A stretch of DNA of 64,000 nucleotides from NCBI RefSeq assembly GCF_022581195.2, contig NC_061461.1:1240001-1304000 (forward strand), written 5' to 3'. Both the position numbers and the translations under genes were made by a program. Source of the stretch: Helicoverpa zea (Eukaryota; Arthropoda; Insecta; Lepidoptera; Noctuidae). Shown here piece after piece: positions 21,856 to 34,150 of the stretch. Every line of letters begins with the position of its first letter. The stretch's first letter is position 1. The notes under the pieces were generated by a model, which worked only from the letters and a program-made list of their open reading frames with translations, was not told where the DNA came from and ran no database searches.

Positions 21856-24800
21856 GTAGTAGCACAGTTAATAATACAAAAGAGTAATAATATTGTATTT
21901 GCAGTGATAATCCATTTGATTCTTCAAACCAGTTGAGACCAGTTTCAAACTGCATAGAAACCAGAAAGTCATAGTGAAATTATTACCAAAGAATAAACAG
22001 CACTTCAAAAAAATTACTTCAATTGCTTTTCTCACAATAGTTGCAAGTGTATCTATAATATAGGTGTTCATAACATGACACTCTACTATGTAGGTACATA
22101 CCTAGTACCTATATACCTAGGTATATAGCCAATGTCCCCAGCTAACGGTCAAGTGTGCACGGGGCGATAAATACTAGTTTTTAATTGGTCCGCCACTCGC
22201 TCGCGGTGTGACACACGGGCTCGCCCTAACTGATAGTGCACCACTTCGTTTTACTATAGTTTTTTTGTTTACTATATTGCATGCATGTAGAAATGACTCT
22301 CGATGATATTTGTTATATTGCCAAGACCTGAATGTAAAACTATATGTACATACATTTAGACGCAAAGTCCCTTAAATAATGTTTAACACATTGTTATTTT
22401 TTCACCCGCAGCCTCCATTCATCCGGATATTTTGCAGTCTCATGACCACTATTAATAAAACTCGCGCTCTCAAACATCGAACACAATCTCAGGAGCCATT
22501 ATTTCTTTGGAATTCCCAAACAAAAGCATTTTTTGTCCACTTTTACAGTCTACTTGTCAGCCTGAAAATGACGTGAAGTTTTATAGCAGCGGCTTCAGAA
22601 AATAGGCTTTCGATTGGCAAAAACCTAACGTTACAGTCACTTTGACGGCTTTAAGGTTAGCCGCCATACTGGGTCATATGGCCACTCGATTTTATAGCGT
22701 CTCATGTAAGGAATGTCTGAGATTGGAAACGCTATTTTATTGGCTCATAAATTCTCTAAAATCTTATTTAGCTTTCAATTTCAGAGGTTATGAAAGGTAG
22801 ACTCACAATATTTCCGGGCTCATAATGTTTCATTTAATTTTCAACTAAATGTAGCGGATATTAAAATGAGACTCTTGTACAGATGACGGATATTAATACA
22901 AAATTAAAGACATCAACATTACTTAGAGAAAGCGGCAAGTTCCCATTAATCATAAGTCAAAATAAATAAAAAGAAATTGCAAAAAAATCCTCACTTCTTC
23001 TGACAATAGCAATCTTTTAAAACGAATGACAACACTCGGATTACAGTTTAATAAATTGCTGCTTTTTATTTAACACACAAATTATGAAAAACGTAATGCT
23101 TTAGGTGAGAAGGGTCATTCAGGAGCGGAACTGGCTCCCAGAGCTGTTACATAACGTTTTTACATTCAATTTTAAACTCTCTGCTCTCAGAAATAAGAGC
23201 TGACTAAATGTGGATAGCGAGGTTTACGTAATAGTGAAAACATTATGTGGAGGTTACTTCATGATAATATTTATTACTTAGTCGAGTAAAACCTTGCGCC
23301 AGAAACACGAATAGAGCCAAGAAAATGTTGGCAGAAACACAATATAAAAATTCGAGTGAACAATGTATATTTTGTATTTTGCAAATTCATTTTTTGTAGG
23401 AAAGCTGAACTTGAAAAATCTTGCGTAAAAGTTATCATTTATCTTGGCCAAAATGTAGTTTATGTTGGGGCACCGCAAGATTGAAATAGCGCTGAGGCAT
23501 AACAAAACCTCGCAAAGGGTCGTTCTTTAAAATAAATAAAAACTAAGTAAAAAATATATGAAAAGCTGGCTCTGAGGTTGACAAATTATTCTGCGTGTAT
23601 AAAGTATTTTTTTGTTTAGGGTTAGATTAAATTACAGGCTTTGATCAAATCACTTGGTTATTCTTTTCAGCCTTGTCGTAAAGCCCCGAACACCAACAAA
23701 ATAATGTCATTCACTGTGTAAGAGACTTCGATCTAATGTCTATTGAAGCAAGCTTCAGACTTTAGCTTCAAAAATCCGCTTCAGCAAGTTGTCAAATATT
23801 CTCATATCATACTTTGAAAGCCTTTATGGAAGCACTAAAAAGAAAATGAGAGAACACTAGAGTGCTTTCACAAGCATTTTCTGTGATCTTCATTTCTAAA
23901 GCTATGATTATCTCAAGATATTATTTATTATCCTATTCAAAATGTTACCTAAAAGCCTTATTTAATTTAAGTTTCATCAATTTTATGAATACAATCTACC
24001 GTTCCAAGTACCAGGGCGGCATAAACGCTAAGGAATTCGCTAACAACGTTCGCGCTAACAAATTCTCTATTGACACTATAATCTTGGCATTCATTCACGT
24101 CTTCACACAACACTAGGTATATTAATTTGTCTGATCACAAATTACATGTTTGTTGACGTTCTGCTAAGAACACAGAGTAATTGTGTTTAGCCTGTCAAAT
24201 GTACGGATGTTATAATTTAGTTTGGTTTGTATCTCGTTAGTTGAAGGTAGATGGAGCGGAATATTTAGGCGCCACGACTTATTTGTTCGAGCCTGTTTCA
24301 GTAATTATGATAGTTGTACTGTAATAAATGGTGTTTAGTATTGTTTATTTATATGTACAGTAGTTGATTTATTTGCTTTCAAGTACTTAGTTTTTTACAG
24401 CCGTATAGTCAATGATTTACGACGCAGTTTTTTATCACTGCTAATTGTGGCTTTAATTGCTATCATCACAAATCAAATATCCAACGCCGATAAAACTTGA
24501 CCGAGATAAACTCGATAGGTGCTAAAACAAGAGCTCGTAAATTGAAACCGTTACTGTCTACTGAAACCGTTTAGGAACAAATAAATCTTTTCCCCAATCA
24601 CTCTAGGCCAGAGTTATTACAATCACGTATCTCCATTGTCACTTAAATCATGGTTCTTTTCTTTCAATATTCCAGTATTCCGGCCATTTATCCTGGTTGG
24701 TATCTCTGACGTCACACTTGGAGACGAATTTATGAGATCGCTCCATTTATTTGGCGAGTAACCGCGGAAGATTGCCTTCCAATTTGTCCCCCTGTCTGCC

Positions 24801-26127
24801 CAAGTTTGCGTTGACTTTTCAATTTTAGATATTCGCTTCGAAAACTGATACTTAACACGGAACTTGGTATTGTTTTCATAGAATTTAGTTGTTCCTTGTA
24901 CTTCAGGAGGCTATGTTCCTTGTACTACACGTAGCTTGAACATTTTGTATCACAGAGATTATTCTCATATTTAAAGGAACATTCCTGGTAGCAACTTTAC
25001 GAAATAATCAATTATTTTCAGTCTCTTAATTACCTCAAAAACCCAAAAGGCAATTTTATTAGGGTCACAACAAGTCCTAGTTTCAACACAACTATCTAAC
25101 ATTATCGATCTTAACCCAACACAAGGTCCACTGTCCCAAACAGTTTATTTATCTTCAAATACAACAAGGAACACAGTCGAGCAAATGTTCCCAGTAACAG
25201 TAAAACCCCAAACATTGGAAGATCGAGAACGTCCAATAAACTGTCTTATAGTCAATCTATGCTCAGTTGACCTAGAAGCAAGGAATACTGAATAGAAAGT
25301 GCCTCTTCGTCCGTGAATTTTAATACTGACTACCAACGAGGGAGGCTTGGGTCTCTGTGCCTAAGATATCCATAGGCTGAGATAGTGTATAGAGGTCTAG
25401 AGGTGCTATCGTCGAGAAATAACCGCATTTGCATACTCGTATAACTCTGTTTTGTCGCACTAGAGAGATGACGGCGAAAAGCCTTCGTGATTCGATTCTA
25501 GGAGCCTCGTCTTGGGAGCGCTAAACCTCTGTCTATTAATTCAGTCTTTAAACGTCATTATACTCCGAACTGATCGTAGGTCGATATCGATACATAGTTT
25601 TAAACCTCTAGAAAATTGGGTGAATATAAGAATATTTAAAAAAAGAAAATACATAAGTGAGTAAAACTATATATGTTTACCACGAAACAGTTTCCTCTCA
25701 TAGTTGCGAATAAAACTGAAATAGAAAAAGTAACAAAAGGCTAGAAATGCCGTTGGCTATCTTAGAATATGCTGTGGCACTAAGGGCCTCGCTAGTTTCC
25801 ACAAAAGATATTTAAAACTCAACCTTATTCCCTTGGCATAGAGTAGATATAAACAGCCTAAACGCGACTAGGGTGCGATGCGACATCTATGTCGTTACCA
25901 CTCTTTTACCCGGGCATAAAAGTGTTCTAAAATTCTGCAGGGCAAAATTACTAAAGATTCGTTCGTTAGCTTGTAAAAGTTAGCTTTTTTCACGTCGCCT
26001 TTACGTTTTATCTTGCCTGAAATATGATGAAAAACAGACTCAAAATTGGTAAGTCTGCATCGGACTGATAAATGTTATTATTTTACTATGACTACGATTA
26101 TTTGTGACAGTCCACGGTAAAAGGTAT
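21856..26127. other. AT-rich intergenic DNA, no gene seen
   Basis: More than 4 kb without a supported gene. Open frames are short, lack codon bias and match nothing I recognise. No complete mobile element ends were found. Confidence 0.5.
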
Positions 26128-26135
26128 GTTATGGG
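26128..26135. repeat. 8-bp hAT target-site duplication, left copy
   Basis: GTTATGGG here is repeated exactly at 27778-27785. The copies flank the inverted ends of the hAT element. Confidence 0.85.
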
Positions 26136-26228
26136 CAGCGGCGGCCCTAGCCATTGCGAGGCTACGTGCGGCAGGTCTATGCGAGGCCCCTTGTCCTACG
26201 TGAAAAGTATGTGTTGCGAGAGTAAGCT

Positions 26229-26615
26229 GGGGCCCGATTCTCCTAAGTTAATAATGTCAAAATCGAATAGACATCAAATCGCAATATGATCGCAATAACA
26301 GTTTTAACCATATCGGGCATTCTGCTACTAATATAAGACCAATCGTATTCCAACGACATTCGATTGGTTTGCGATTGGTCTGCTATTTTGGTGATTTTGG
26401 TCTATACTTTAGTTTGCTCTTCAATGATATTACAATCGTAAATCATTTGCAGACAAAATGATTCATTATTGAATGACAGAAAAGGATAAAAACTTTTATT
26501 TCAAAGAAAAAATAGTGGAATGCCACATACGCTTCAATCGTAATCGAGTCGTGATTGAATCGCAGTCGAATGTGAATCGTATGTCGCTTAAGTAAAATTA
26601 GGAGAATCGGGCCCC
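26229..26615. mobile_element. MITE with GGGGCCCGATTCTCCTAA inverted ends
   Basis: The 18-bp ends at 26229-26246 and 26598-26615 are perfect inverted repeats. The interior is rich in 'gattcgattgg'-like words and has no ORF. It sits inside the hAT element. I have met this end sequence in other Lepidoptera; the superfamily is not certain. Confidence 0.75.
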
Positions 26616-26705
26616 TGGTGTTTTGATTTAGCTAAACACCATGTTTGAGGAGAAATGCTCGAGTTAAACAAATTAATAAAATTTTATTTTTACTACAGTT
26701 TATAT

Positions 26706-26911
26706 TTAAAGAATCACAAAATTAACAAATATTAAAATGATCTGATGCTTGCGACTTTTCTTAAGACTAAAATCTTTAATTAAAGCAGAATAATCAAATG
26801 AATGAGCAAAGTCATTTTCGATCGAAAGAATAGCAAGGGCTGAAAGTCGATCTTGTGTCATCGAATTCCTTAAACATCTTTTAATAATTTTAAGCCTCGA
26901 AAAACTGCTTT
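26706..26911 (-). pseudogene. hAT transposase C-terminal dimerisation domain remnant
   Basis: Read on the minus strand the frame gives SSFSRLKIIKRCLRNSM, then QDRLSALAILSIEND, ending at a stop codon at 26706-26708. This matches the conserved C-terminal hAT dimerisation motif (usually S-FS-LK-IK--LRS-M-Q-RL--LAILSIE), most like the ZMYM1/DUF4371 branch. Two stops lie just upstream, and the catalytic RNase-H-like core and zinc finger are absent. It is a dead fragment inside the hAT element bounded by the 8-bp duplication, and it confirms the superfamily. Confidence 0.8.
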
Positions 26912-27263
26912 TTAGATATTATTATTTTAATATTCGAATTCTCAAGACTATTTCGGTAGTGGGATAAATTTCAGTTAAATTATTTTCTTATATATACTTC
27001 AGCACCGAGATATTATTCAGCTCTTCGTATAACTGATTCAGGACCGTCTCTAGCTCATGTAGCGCCCGGATGCAATCGTGACCCAAGCGCCCCCTATGTA
27101 TTGAAAGATTGTGACTTGAGTAGTTCGAACGTCGTAAATAAGAAAGTTCATACAGAAACTAGGACTTATTTTTTTGTTAATAAAAGGACTTATAAGCGGC
27201 GCTACCTTCTACCTTCGCCTAAAAAAGGACGAAAAAAAGAAAACAAGTGGAAAGTAAAGCACC

Positions 27264-27459
27264 CGCGAGCGTAGCGAGCGCAAAAATTTTTGAGCTTTGG
27301 GTCACTAAAGCACCAAAACTTGTACAATAACAGAGTAAGGTGAAGTCGCGAGCGTAGCGAGCGCGAAAATTTTTGAGTTTTGGGGCATAAAAGTACTCTA
27401 ATTAAGTTAGAAGGAAAGGTGGGTACTTCCAAGTGAACAGCCGCGAGCGTAGCGAGCGC
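27264..27459. repeat. Three spaced copies of CGCGAGCGTAGCGAGCGC
   Basis: Copies start at about 27264, 27347 and 27442, each followed by an AAATTTTT-type run and two by TTTGGG(G). The 18-mer core is the same in all three, while the spacer sequences differ. They lie in the right part of the hAT element and could be subterminal transposase-binding sites; that role is inferred. Confidence 0.7.
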
Positions 27460-27777
27460 GAATTTTTTAAATTGTTTGTTTAAGGACTCTCAAATTAATC
27501 TCGGAATTAAGCACAAATAAAAAGAATCCGTGACTGGATCGAGAGCCAGTTGTTTTTGTTACTTTGGTGTTCCAACTTTTTGTTAAATTAAGGACTCAAA
27601 AAGTAAAAGCAGAATCAATTAGAAATTAAGAAAAAATGCACAATTTTTTTTCTTGGACCAGATATATATTTTTTAACTATATTTTTTTTTATATTAGTTT
27701 GGCTTGTAGCGCGAGGCCCCCCCAAGCGCGAGGCCCCGTGCGATGGCACAGTTCGCACACCCCTAGGGCCGCCACTG

Positions 27778-27785
27778 GTTATGGG
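27778..27785. repeat. 8-bp hAT target-site duplication, right copy
   Basis: GTTATGGG, identical to 26128-26135. Confidence 0.85.
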
Positions 27786-28959
27786 CATTGGCACTTACGA
27801 CATTTCGTTTTTATAGCCTTAGCAAACTTGTACAATTTGTATTTCTAAAGGGCTTAAGCACCAAAGTCCATAAGGTACCTTTTGTCATGAAATTACACAT
27901 TTTAAGGCGACAAAAACCAGTTTATCGTAATTAAAAGAGAGAATGAGAGATGCAATTTACGAATTGATTTCAAACCATCGTCAACTTCCTTACATTCGAT
28001 ACTACAAAACCAATTACTTGATAGAATCTAAAACCCCATCAAGTGAGCGAGCCGGTACATCGTAAGTCTGTTTACTATGTCCTTTAAGTTTGCTCAGGCG
28101 CTGTTTAATTAAAGCCTTAGAACACTATGTGAAGTGGCAAACACATAACTTAAGTCAAGACATGTCGTTTTAAGTCTGATGAAGGAAATTTCCTTCCTTG
28201 TATGTGTAAGGATAAGGTCTAATAGTTTGTCTGTGTGTGTAATTTAATTTATCTAATCAGTATGGAATGCATTTGAGTAGGAATTGCATTGGTGATATGA
28301 AATGTTCTATCTACTGATGTGGGTCAAAAGTTATTGTACTTAAATGGCTGGTACACAGGTGTACAAATGGTCCGTCAATGAATCTACAAATGTACACTGG
28401 TGATAAGTAGCCGCCAAAAGGCAAACACAATATTTTGCACAGATATTTTCCAACACAGACAGACATTATTATTTTATAAATCAGCAACATTGATCGCAAT
28501 CAGCATACAACAATAGTGTCTGCTTCCAATAACACACACATGCATAACATACGTGTACATATACATAAATATGTATGTGTTTTGATTGTATCGACGCGTT
28601 TCAGTCTGGTCCAATGCTTTGTGGAAACGCAAAACCGTGACGAAACCTCTCACCGTAATGTACTTAAAATAACGAATTGTTCCCTATTGAAAGGCAATGT
28701 AATTACACGAGCTTGCAAAAAAAACTGGCCAGCAACAAAAAAATTGAAGCCAAAAATGAAATATAAAACAATTTTCTTAAGCCAACGGATGCGATGTTTC
28801 GAAGACTGTTACGAAATTGTTAAATGGAAAAAGAATTTCGCAAAATTAGTTAATTAAAAACTAATTAAAAGTTGTTGATTATAACACGCTATTTTTGGTG
28901 TTTCTTTGTAAGAATTTGTAAAAGTGACTTAATTAGGTGCCTTTTCTATCCTTTTGTTA
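27786..28959. other. AT-rich intergenic DNA, no gene seen
   Basis: No supported gene. A 113-codon plus-strand frame at 28516-28857 shows no recognisable domain and no splice context. Confidence 0.45.
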
Positions 28960-29450
28960 TTTACAGTCCGCTAAAAATAAACGGATAACGTAAACTATTT
29001 TCGACTGTCTTGTAGCGCTTTAAAATATTGTTGCAAATTAACATAACATTTTACTTTAGGACGATTATTTCCCGATTAAAACGTTTATCTTGTTTTTAAA
29101 AATAACCACTTCCTAGGCCTGACCTAGCTAAGATATCTTACTCCACATACCCATTGACGCATAACGCTTGATTATCTACGTAGATGCCTTGCAATATTCC
29201 ATCATTTACTTTTTCCATCCTTTATAGTATACGCCAAAAAATAAAAAAGTATTTTCGACTATCCTGTGGAACTATGTAGACTATCCTGTGGACTATCCCA
29301 AGGAAGGGCTCCTTGTTATAAATCAACATCATTTTTTGCTTTAGGACTATTATTTTTCAATTAAAAAGTCTATTATTTCACTTCCTAGCTAAGATATCTT
29401 ACTTCACATACCCAGTGACGCATAACGCCTATCTTCGTAGATGCATTCAA
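28960..29450 (+). repeat. Diverged direct duplication of about 0.27 kb
   Basis: The segment around 29040-29190 recurs around 29320-29440. Shared blocks include 'ctagctaagatatcttact' (29124 and 29395, offset 271), 'cacataccca-tgacgcataacg', 'gtagatgc', and an upstream 'ctttaggac-attattt'. Differences are spread through both copies, so the duplication is old. No function is evident. Confidence 0.75.
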
Positions 29451-31004
29451 TTTTTCTCGAGCGTTTGTGCTTGTCGTCTTTGAGCGTCAAAGCCTTTCGT
29501 TTGCAGCACAAACACGCCTCAAATACAACCAATCACTGCGGATTTGTTCGTTATTCTTAAAAAAAATCTTAGAATTATAAAATTGGTAGATAATGTTGTT
29601 GTGAATGTTAAGTATTTACGAAAGAAAAAGCATTATGAATCTATTCATGTGTACCTACTTACTTTTGTTACGTGCTCAAGCGCAAACGACTGAGCAGGTT
29701 TTGATAAAACTTAATACATAATAGTACTTGTAGATTATACTTACAAACGTTTATAAACTATTTTCTATCCAAGTGCGTACGGTAGTTTCTTTCAGGATTT
29801 GGGCAAAACCACTGGAGTACGTTACTACGTACGTATTGTACGCATGTAGGAATATGCAAAGGTATTCTCCAATCCTGAAAATTCATCGATAGACTGAAAA
29901 TCTGAAAAACACGTTGTAAAATACTAGTTAATAGTGTTTGGTTGCAGATAACTATTGCGCAAAGACTATCACGAAAAAGTGCTGATGTTTAATTAGAAGA
30001 CCAATTAAAATTTTCTAATAACATTTACGTACACTAAGCTCTTTATAAAATATCCAATTTAAAAACCATTCTCATAGATTGCTAGTTTAAAATAAAAGGA
30101 TCGGGTTTACTGATAGCCAGATACCTAATACCTATATTGCAGAGGTATCATAGAACACACATTTTTTCCCTCTATTTCTAAAGCCGTTTGAAAAAGGTCT
30201 ACTTTTTTTTTATATTTATATTTTATTTGTAGGATATATACAGAATGCTCGGAACTGTTTTGAGGGATTTTGTTTTATTCGACAAATAAAGCCTGGGAGC
30301 CAGTTCGTCATAAAGCGTTGCACTAAAATTTATTTTTCACTTTAGTTGACATGGACGGATTGAAATTAAATATGGCTCTCCGAATAATAGTCAAAGAGCC
30401 TGAGAAAGGACATAGGCTAGTTATCCTGGTGCAGGAAGTTGCCTCGCGAGCTGATGAAACCACAGGCGGAACCTATTTACTTTTCAATAATGTGTTACCT
30501 GTACAACTTTTTCAGTGTGTTTAAAGTATAAGAAAATACATAAAATATTCAACAAAACAATATTAAATATTGAGTTCTTTTTCTTAACACAGTTATCAAA
30601 ATAGGATCGTCCTAGATTCGTTGATAGATCCCATCAATTCCTAATGAGACCGACCTTCTGAAAGTGCCCACAGATTATTATTAATATAGGCACTATATTG
30701 TTATTACACGGCCTTGGAAATGAGCCGCGCCAAGAATTATTTAGGTAACTAAGTGATATGTAATCTCCTTAGATTGGGAGTAACTTATTTAGGTATATTG
30801 CAAATTCTGTTATCATCCATTTGTGTATGCAATCATAACTATGTGCATAGGTCCACCTCCTACATAAACTTACAGAAAACTAGTTATAAGGAAACTGACT
30901 CAAATGATTTGCAGAAAAAAGACTGAATTACAATTTTACGGACAGTTTCTACTTTGTTCAACTTTCCGTTAAAAGGTGTCCATCACCATCATGTCATATC
31001 GAGT
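29451..31004. other. Intergenic DNA with one degraded retroposon tail
   Basis: No gene was seen. Around 30395-30480 the words 'aaaggacataggctag', 'atcctggtgcaggaag' and 'cgcgagctgatgaaacca' match the tail shared by many lepidopteran RTE-like or SINE repeats, here old and diverged. Confidence 0.45.
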
Positions 31005-31205
31005 TCCTCCGTTTTTTGGAAGGCACGTTCAATAGTGGGCACTGGCTGTGAGAAGTTCATCTTTGGCTGTCGTTACGGTTATACCTACAGAAGCCAGAAA
31101 TTCTGACAAACAGATCAGATATTCAGCCGCTCCATGCAAAACCGGTACTCAGCTGCATCTTATTTGACTGGAAGCCGACCAAAATATAGCTAGGCAGATG
31201 ACGAT
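31005..31205 (+). repeat. Lepidopteran SINE-like dispersed repeat, copy 2
   Basis: Plus-orientation copy with 'ggaaggcacgtt', 'gtcgttacgg', 'agaagccagaaattctgac', 'gtactcagctgcat' and 'gactggaagccgacc' in order. It is the longest copy here and is diverged from the others. Confidence 0.75.
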
Positions 31206-33920
31206 CAAATCATTATTAGACAGATGATTATCAAATACGCTGATAACGATGAATATAGCGCAAAGCGTAGCCGTCAAAAGGAGGTATTTGCAATCAAAGT
31301 TCCTATATCCTTTATTTACGTATACACGATCCTATACAGATTAGAATTTTCCACAGGCTTGTTAGCAATAAATGGAGCGTGAAAATTTGTTATAACCACA
31401 GCAAACTGCCTGTAATAATTCCCTCCCGCAACGTTTTACATCTACCGAAGAAAATTTATATTTAAATATTAAAGAATAAATAACATCATCACTGCTCCTT
31501 TCTTCAGCTATTTTAAAATGAGTGGGAGAACTTTGTTGTAAGTTCATTATTCGTAGCTATAAACAAGAGCCAGCTACCTCTTTCCCTGAAATATTTACTG
31601 GGTCTCTTCTACGAATTTAACCGCATCTTGAAAGCATTGTTAAACACATTATGTAATTACGCGTACAAAAAATTAATACATCCTACTACCTGTGTCTTCC
31701 TCACAAATTCCAACTACATATTCCATAAACGTATGAAAAATTTGTACTTACACATCAATATCAATTTTCTTTAGCTATTTAGGCGCTTACCTTCTGTTGA
31801 AACAGACAATTAATTTCGCATTTATGAATAACAATATTACTTCCAACGATTGGCTTGTACACCCAACTTAAATGCCACGAAAAGGCGTAGTCCTTCGGCC
31901 CAAAACTAATTAATTAACTGTCAAATCTCATGTTAGCTGTGCCGGTCGAAAATACAACAACCATTAGTATAGGTTAGGCAAATTATTTAGCTGCAAAACA
32001 AATTGAACAGACAAACTTTTAGTTTACAGCCGCAACGGTCATTATGCTAATGAATTGCGACTTTCATTGAAATTGGTACCGGGTATCTGCATAAAATAAT
32101 AAGTTGCTCAAAACTATGAGTCCCTTTTGTATTTGCAACGAAAACAGTCTCCCATCGAAAATAAATTGAAATTCGAACGAAATATAATTAGCTTAAAGTT
32201 CATAATTGAAAAGGTTCATTCTGAAAAAAGTACCCAGTTGGAACGAATACTGGCACAAAATCCATATTGCCGTTTAATCTTTTTTCTCTACCGCCAACTC
32301 GAAGGTATAGACTTTCATAGACAAAGGCCATTGATTGTGAACTTGAAAATGGCGTATTACGGTAAGCTTTGCAGTGCATGAGAGGCGGATTATGTCTGAG
32401 AGACACTTGAGACGAGATCCCCCTTTTAACCAGATATCCTGTGCTTAGCTTAGGTATACCATGGCCATATGTGTCACATGTCACTTTGTGTAGGGGAGGG
32501 AGGGTAGGTAAGCAAATGCATGGTCCTGTTGGAATTGGTGGGTAATTAGTTAAATGAATGTTGCGTGGTAGATGTTAACTATTGAGGAATGCGTTATGTA
32601 TTTGAGATTACTGGTGAAAATCTGCCAATTAAACCAGGTTCTTACTACATTGCAATTCTTTATAAACAGTTACTTCATTGATCTTTCCAAGACTAGTAAC
32701 TATATCACCGAGTAGAATCTAAATAATATGAATCCTCAAAGACTACATCATATCGAGAAAACCAAAACTTGTGATGTATTGACGGTGAAAGCCTAATTCA
32801 TACCCCATAAGTCCTAAACTGCAGGCTTCCCAGCTCATTATTACCTTCCCTAAAGTTCTGCTTATTCTCAGAAGGAAAGTACGAACGTTAATATCCACAT
32901 TATCGCCGTCAAACGTTCCGGAACGCATAACAGCGTCATGGCTGATGTACTAAGCTATACCTTCGCTTCTTAAAGCGGACAAAGGCACCAGAGGACAAGG
33001 AAATCCATTGAAAATCCTATAGGAATAAAGTAAAGAGGTGCTACTACTTTTTTGTACAAAAAGTTTCGTCTTCGGTCTTTGTGTCCTTGGGACAACTTGT
33101 TAAATTATAGCTTCATTTATTCCTTAGAGACCTTGAGCTTTTAGTCTAATGAAATCCGATTCGGCCTTTTTAAGCGAATTTCGTATAAAAGGACCAAATT
33201 GGATGATTAGTTTTCTTTTGGTAACGGTATAAAGACGGTGGCTATATGTGGGTAGGTATACAATTTGACTAACTGTCTGTCGATACCAGTTTGTATTCCT
33301 GATGAGTTGTTGAAAGAAACGGGTATCCAAATAGATTGGTAACAGCTCAGCAACTCACTAACAAGCTGCTAACCTTCCACACATCGGCAAACAGGGATAA
33401 TAAATAAATAAGCTATACGGCCTACCTTTTACTTACAACTACCGTACTCCAGCGACCCAATTCATCCTTAATTGAATCGACTTCAGCCGGCCTTCGCACA
33501 AATTGCCTGTTAGAGCTCTCACTTAAGTTTTTTTCAGTTGAAATACACTAAAAGCTACGATTATTTCGGTTCACAAACGCTTCAAACCTTAGGTACGAAT
33601 TAAAGCGGAAAGTCAGACACGACTTCGTGATCTTTCCAATTAAAATAATTGGATCGTTGTTATCAGGTAAAGTTCAAAGGTATTGTAGTCTCCACATAAA
33701 TCAAGGTTAATCAAACTCAGATCAAAACGCAATGCAGTAAATACTTACGTAAGTTCGCTAAATGCGGATGTCCACAAACTACACAACACACGCCGAAAAT
33801 ATAATTACAAACAATAGTACAGCACTGGCCGATCAAACAGAAACACTAACAAACAACTGTAATTTTAAAAACAGAAATAAAATGGAACACAAGTTTGAAT
33901 TCGAATTGTTTTGAATATTG
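31206..33920. other. AT-rich intergenic DNA, no gene seen
   Basis: No convincing gene. Several 60-95 codon open frames have no recognisable family, and none has consistent splice signals. Confidence 0.45.
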
Positions 33921-33929
33921 CACTAGTTC

Positions 33930-34150
33930 GGGAAAGATCGCGGGGTTCGCAGCGGAGCCGGCGCGCGACAGGCGGCCACAGTGCGGGCGAAACGCGAACT
34001 GGAGATTGTTTCCACGAGGGACGCGGGCATTGGGGTGAAAATAGGGTGAAGCGGGGGCGAGCCGGCAACCGACTTGAATGGACGGGCTACGCAACGCATG
34101 ACGGTTTTCCGACCGACGATCACAGAACGCTCCCCCGACGTGCGCAATGA
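33930..34150. promoter_or_regulatory. Isolated CpG-rich patch, possible promoter or first exon
   Basis: Roughly 220 bases packed with CG dinucleotides (such as gcggagccggcgcgcgacagg) stand alone in AT-rich DNA. All nearby open frames are short and unlike known proteins. In Lepidoptera such patches often mark the 5' exon and promoter of a gene with very long introns, or a GC-rich MITE. No inverted ends were found, which favours the first. The direction is unknown. Confidence 0.35.

Larger units (their letters stand above)
26136..27777. mobile_element. hAT-superfamily DNA transposon, degenerate, with nested MITE
   Basis: The 1642-bp element starts CAGCGGCGGCCCTAG and ends with the reverse complement of CAGTGGCGGCCCTAG, flanked by an exact 8-bp duplication (GTTATGGG). 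Both the CAG-type ends and the 8-bp duplication are hAT hallmarks. Inside are a minus-strand remnant of the hAT dimerisation domain, a 0.39-kb MITE, and three spaced copies of GCGAGCGTAGCGAGCGC. The transposase is mostly deleted, so the copy is non-autonomous. Confidence 0.85.

Noticed and set aside
27264..27459. CRISPR-like spaced repeats
   Set aside because: There are only three copies with uneven, unequal spacers in a eukaryotic hAT transposon, and no cas genes.
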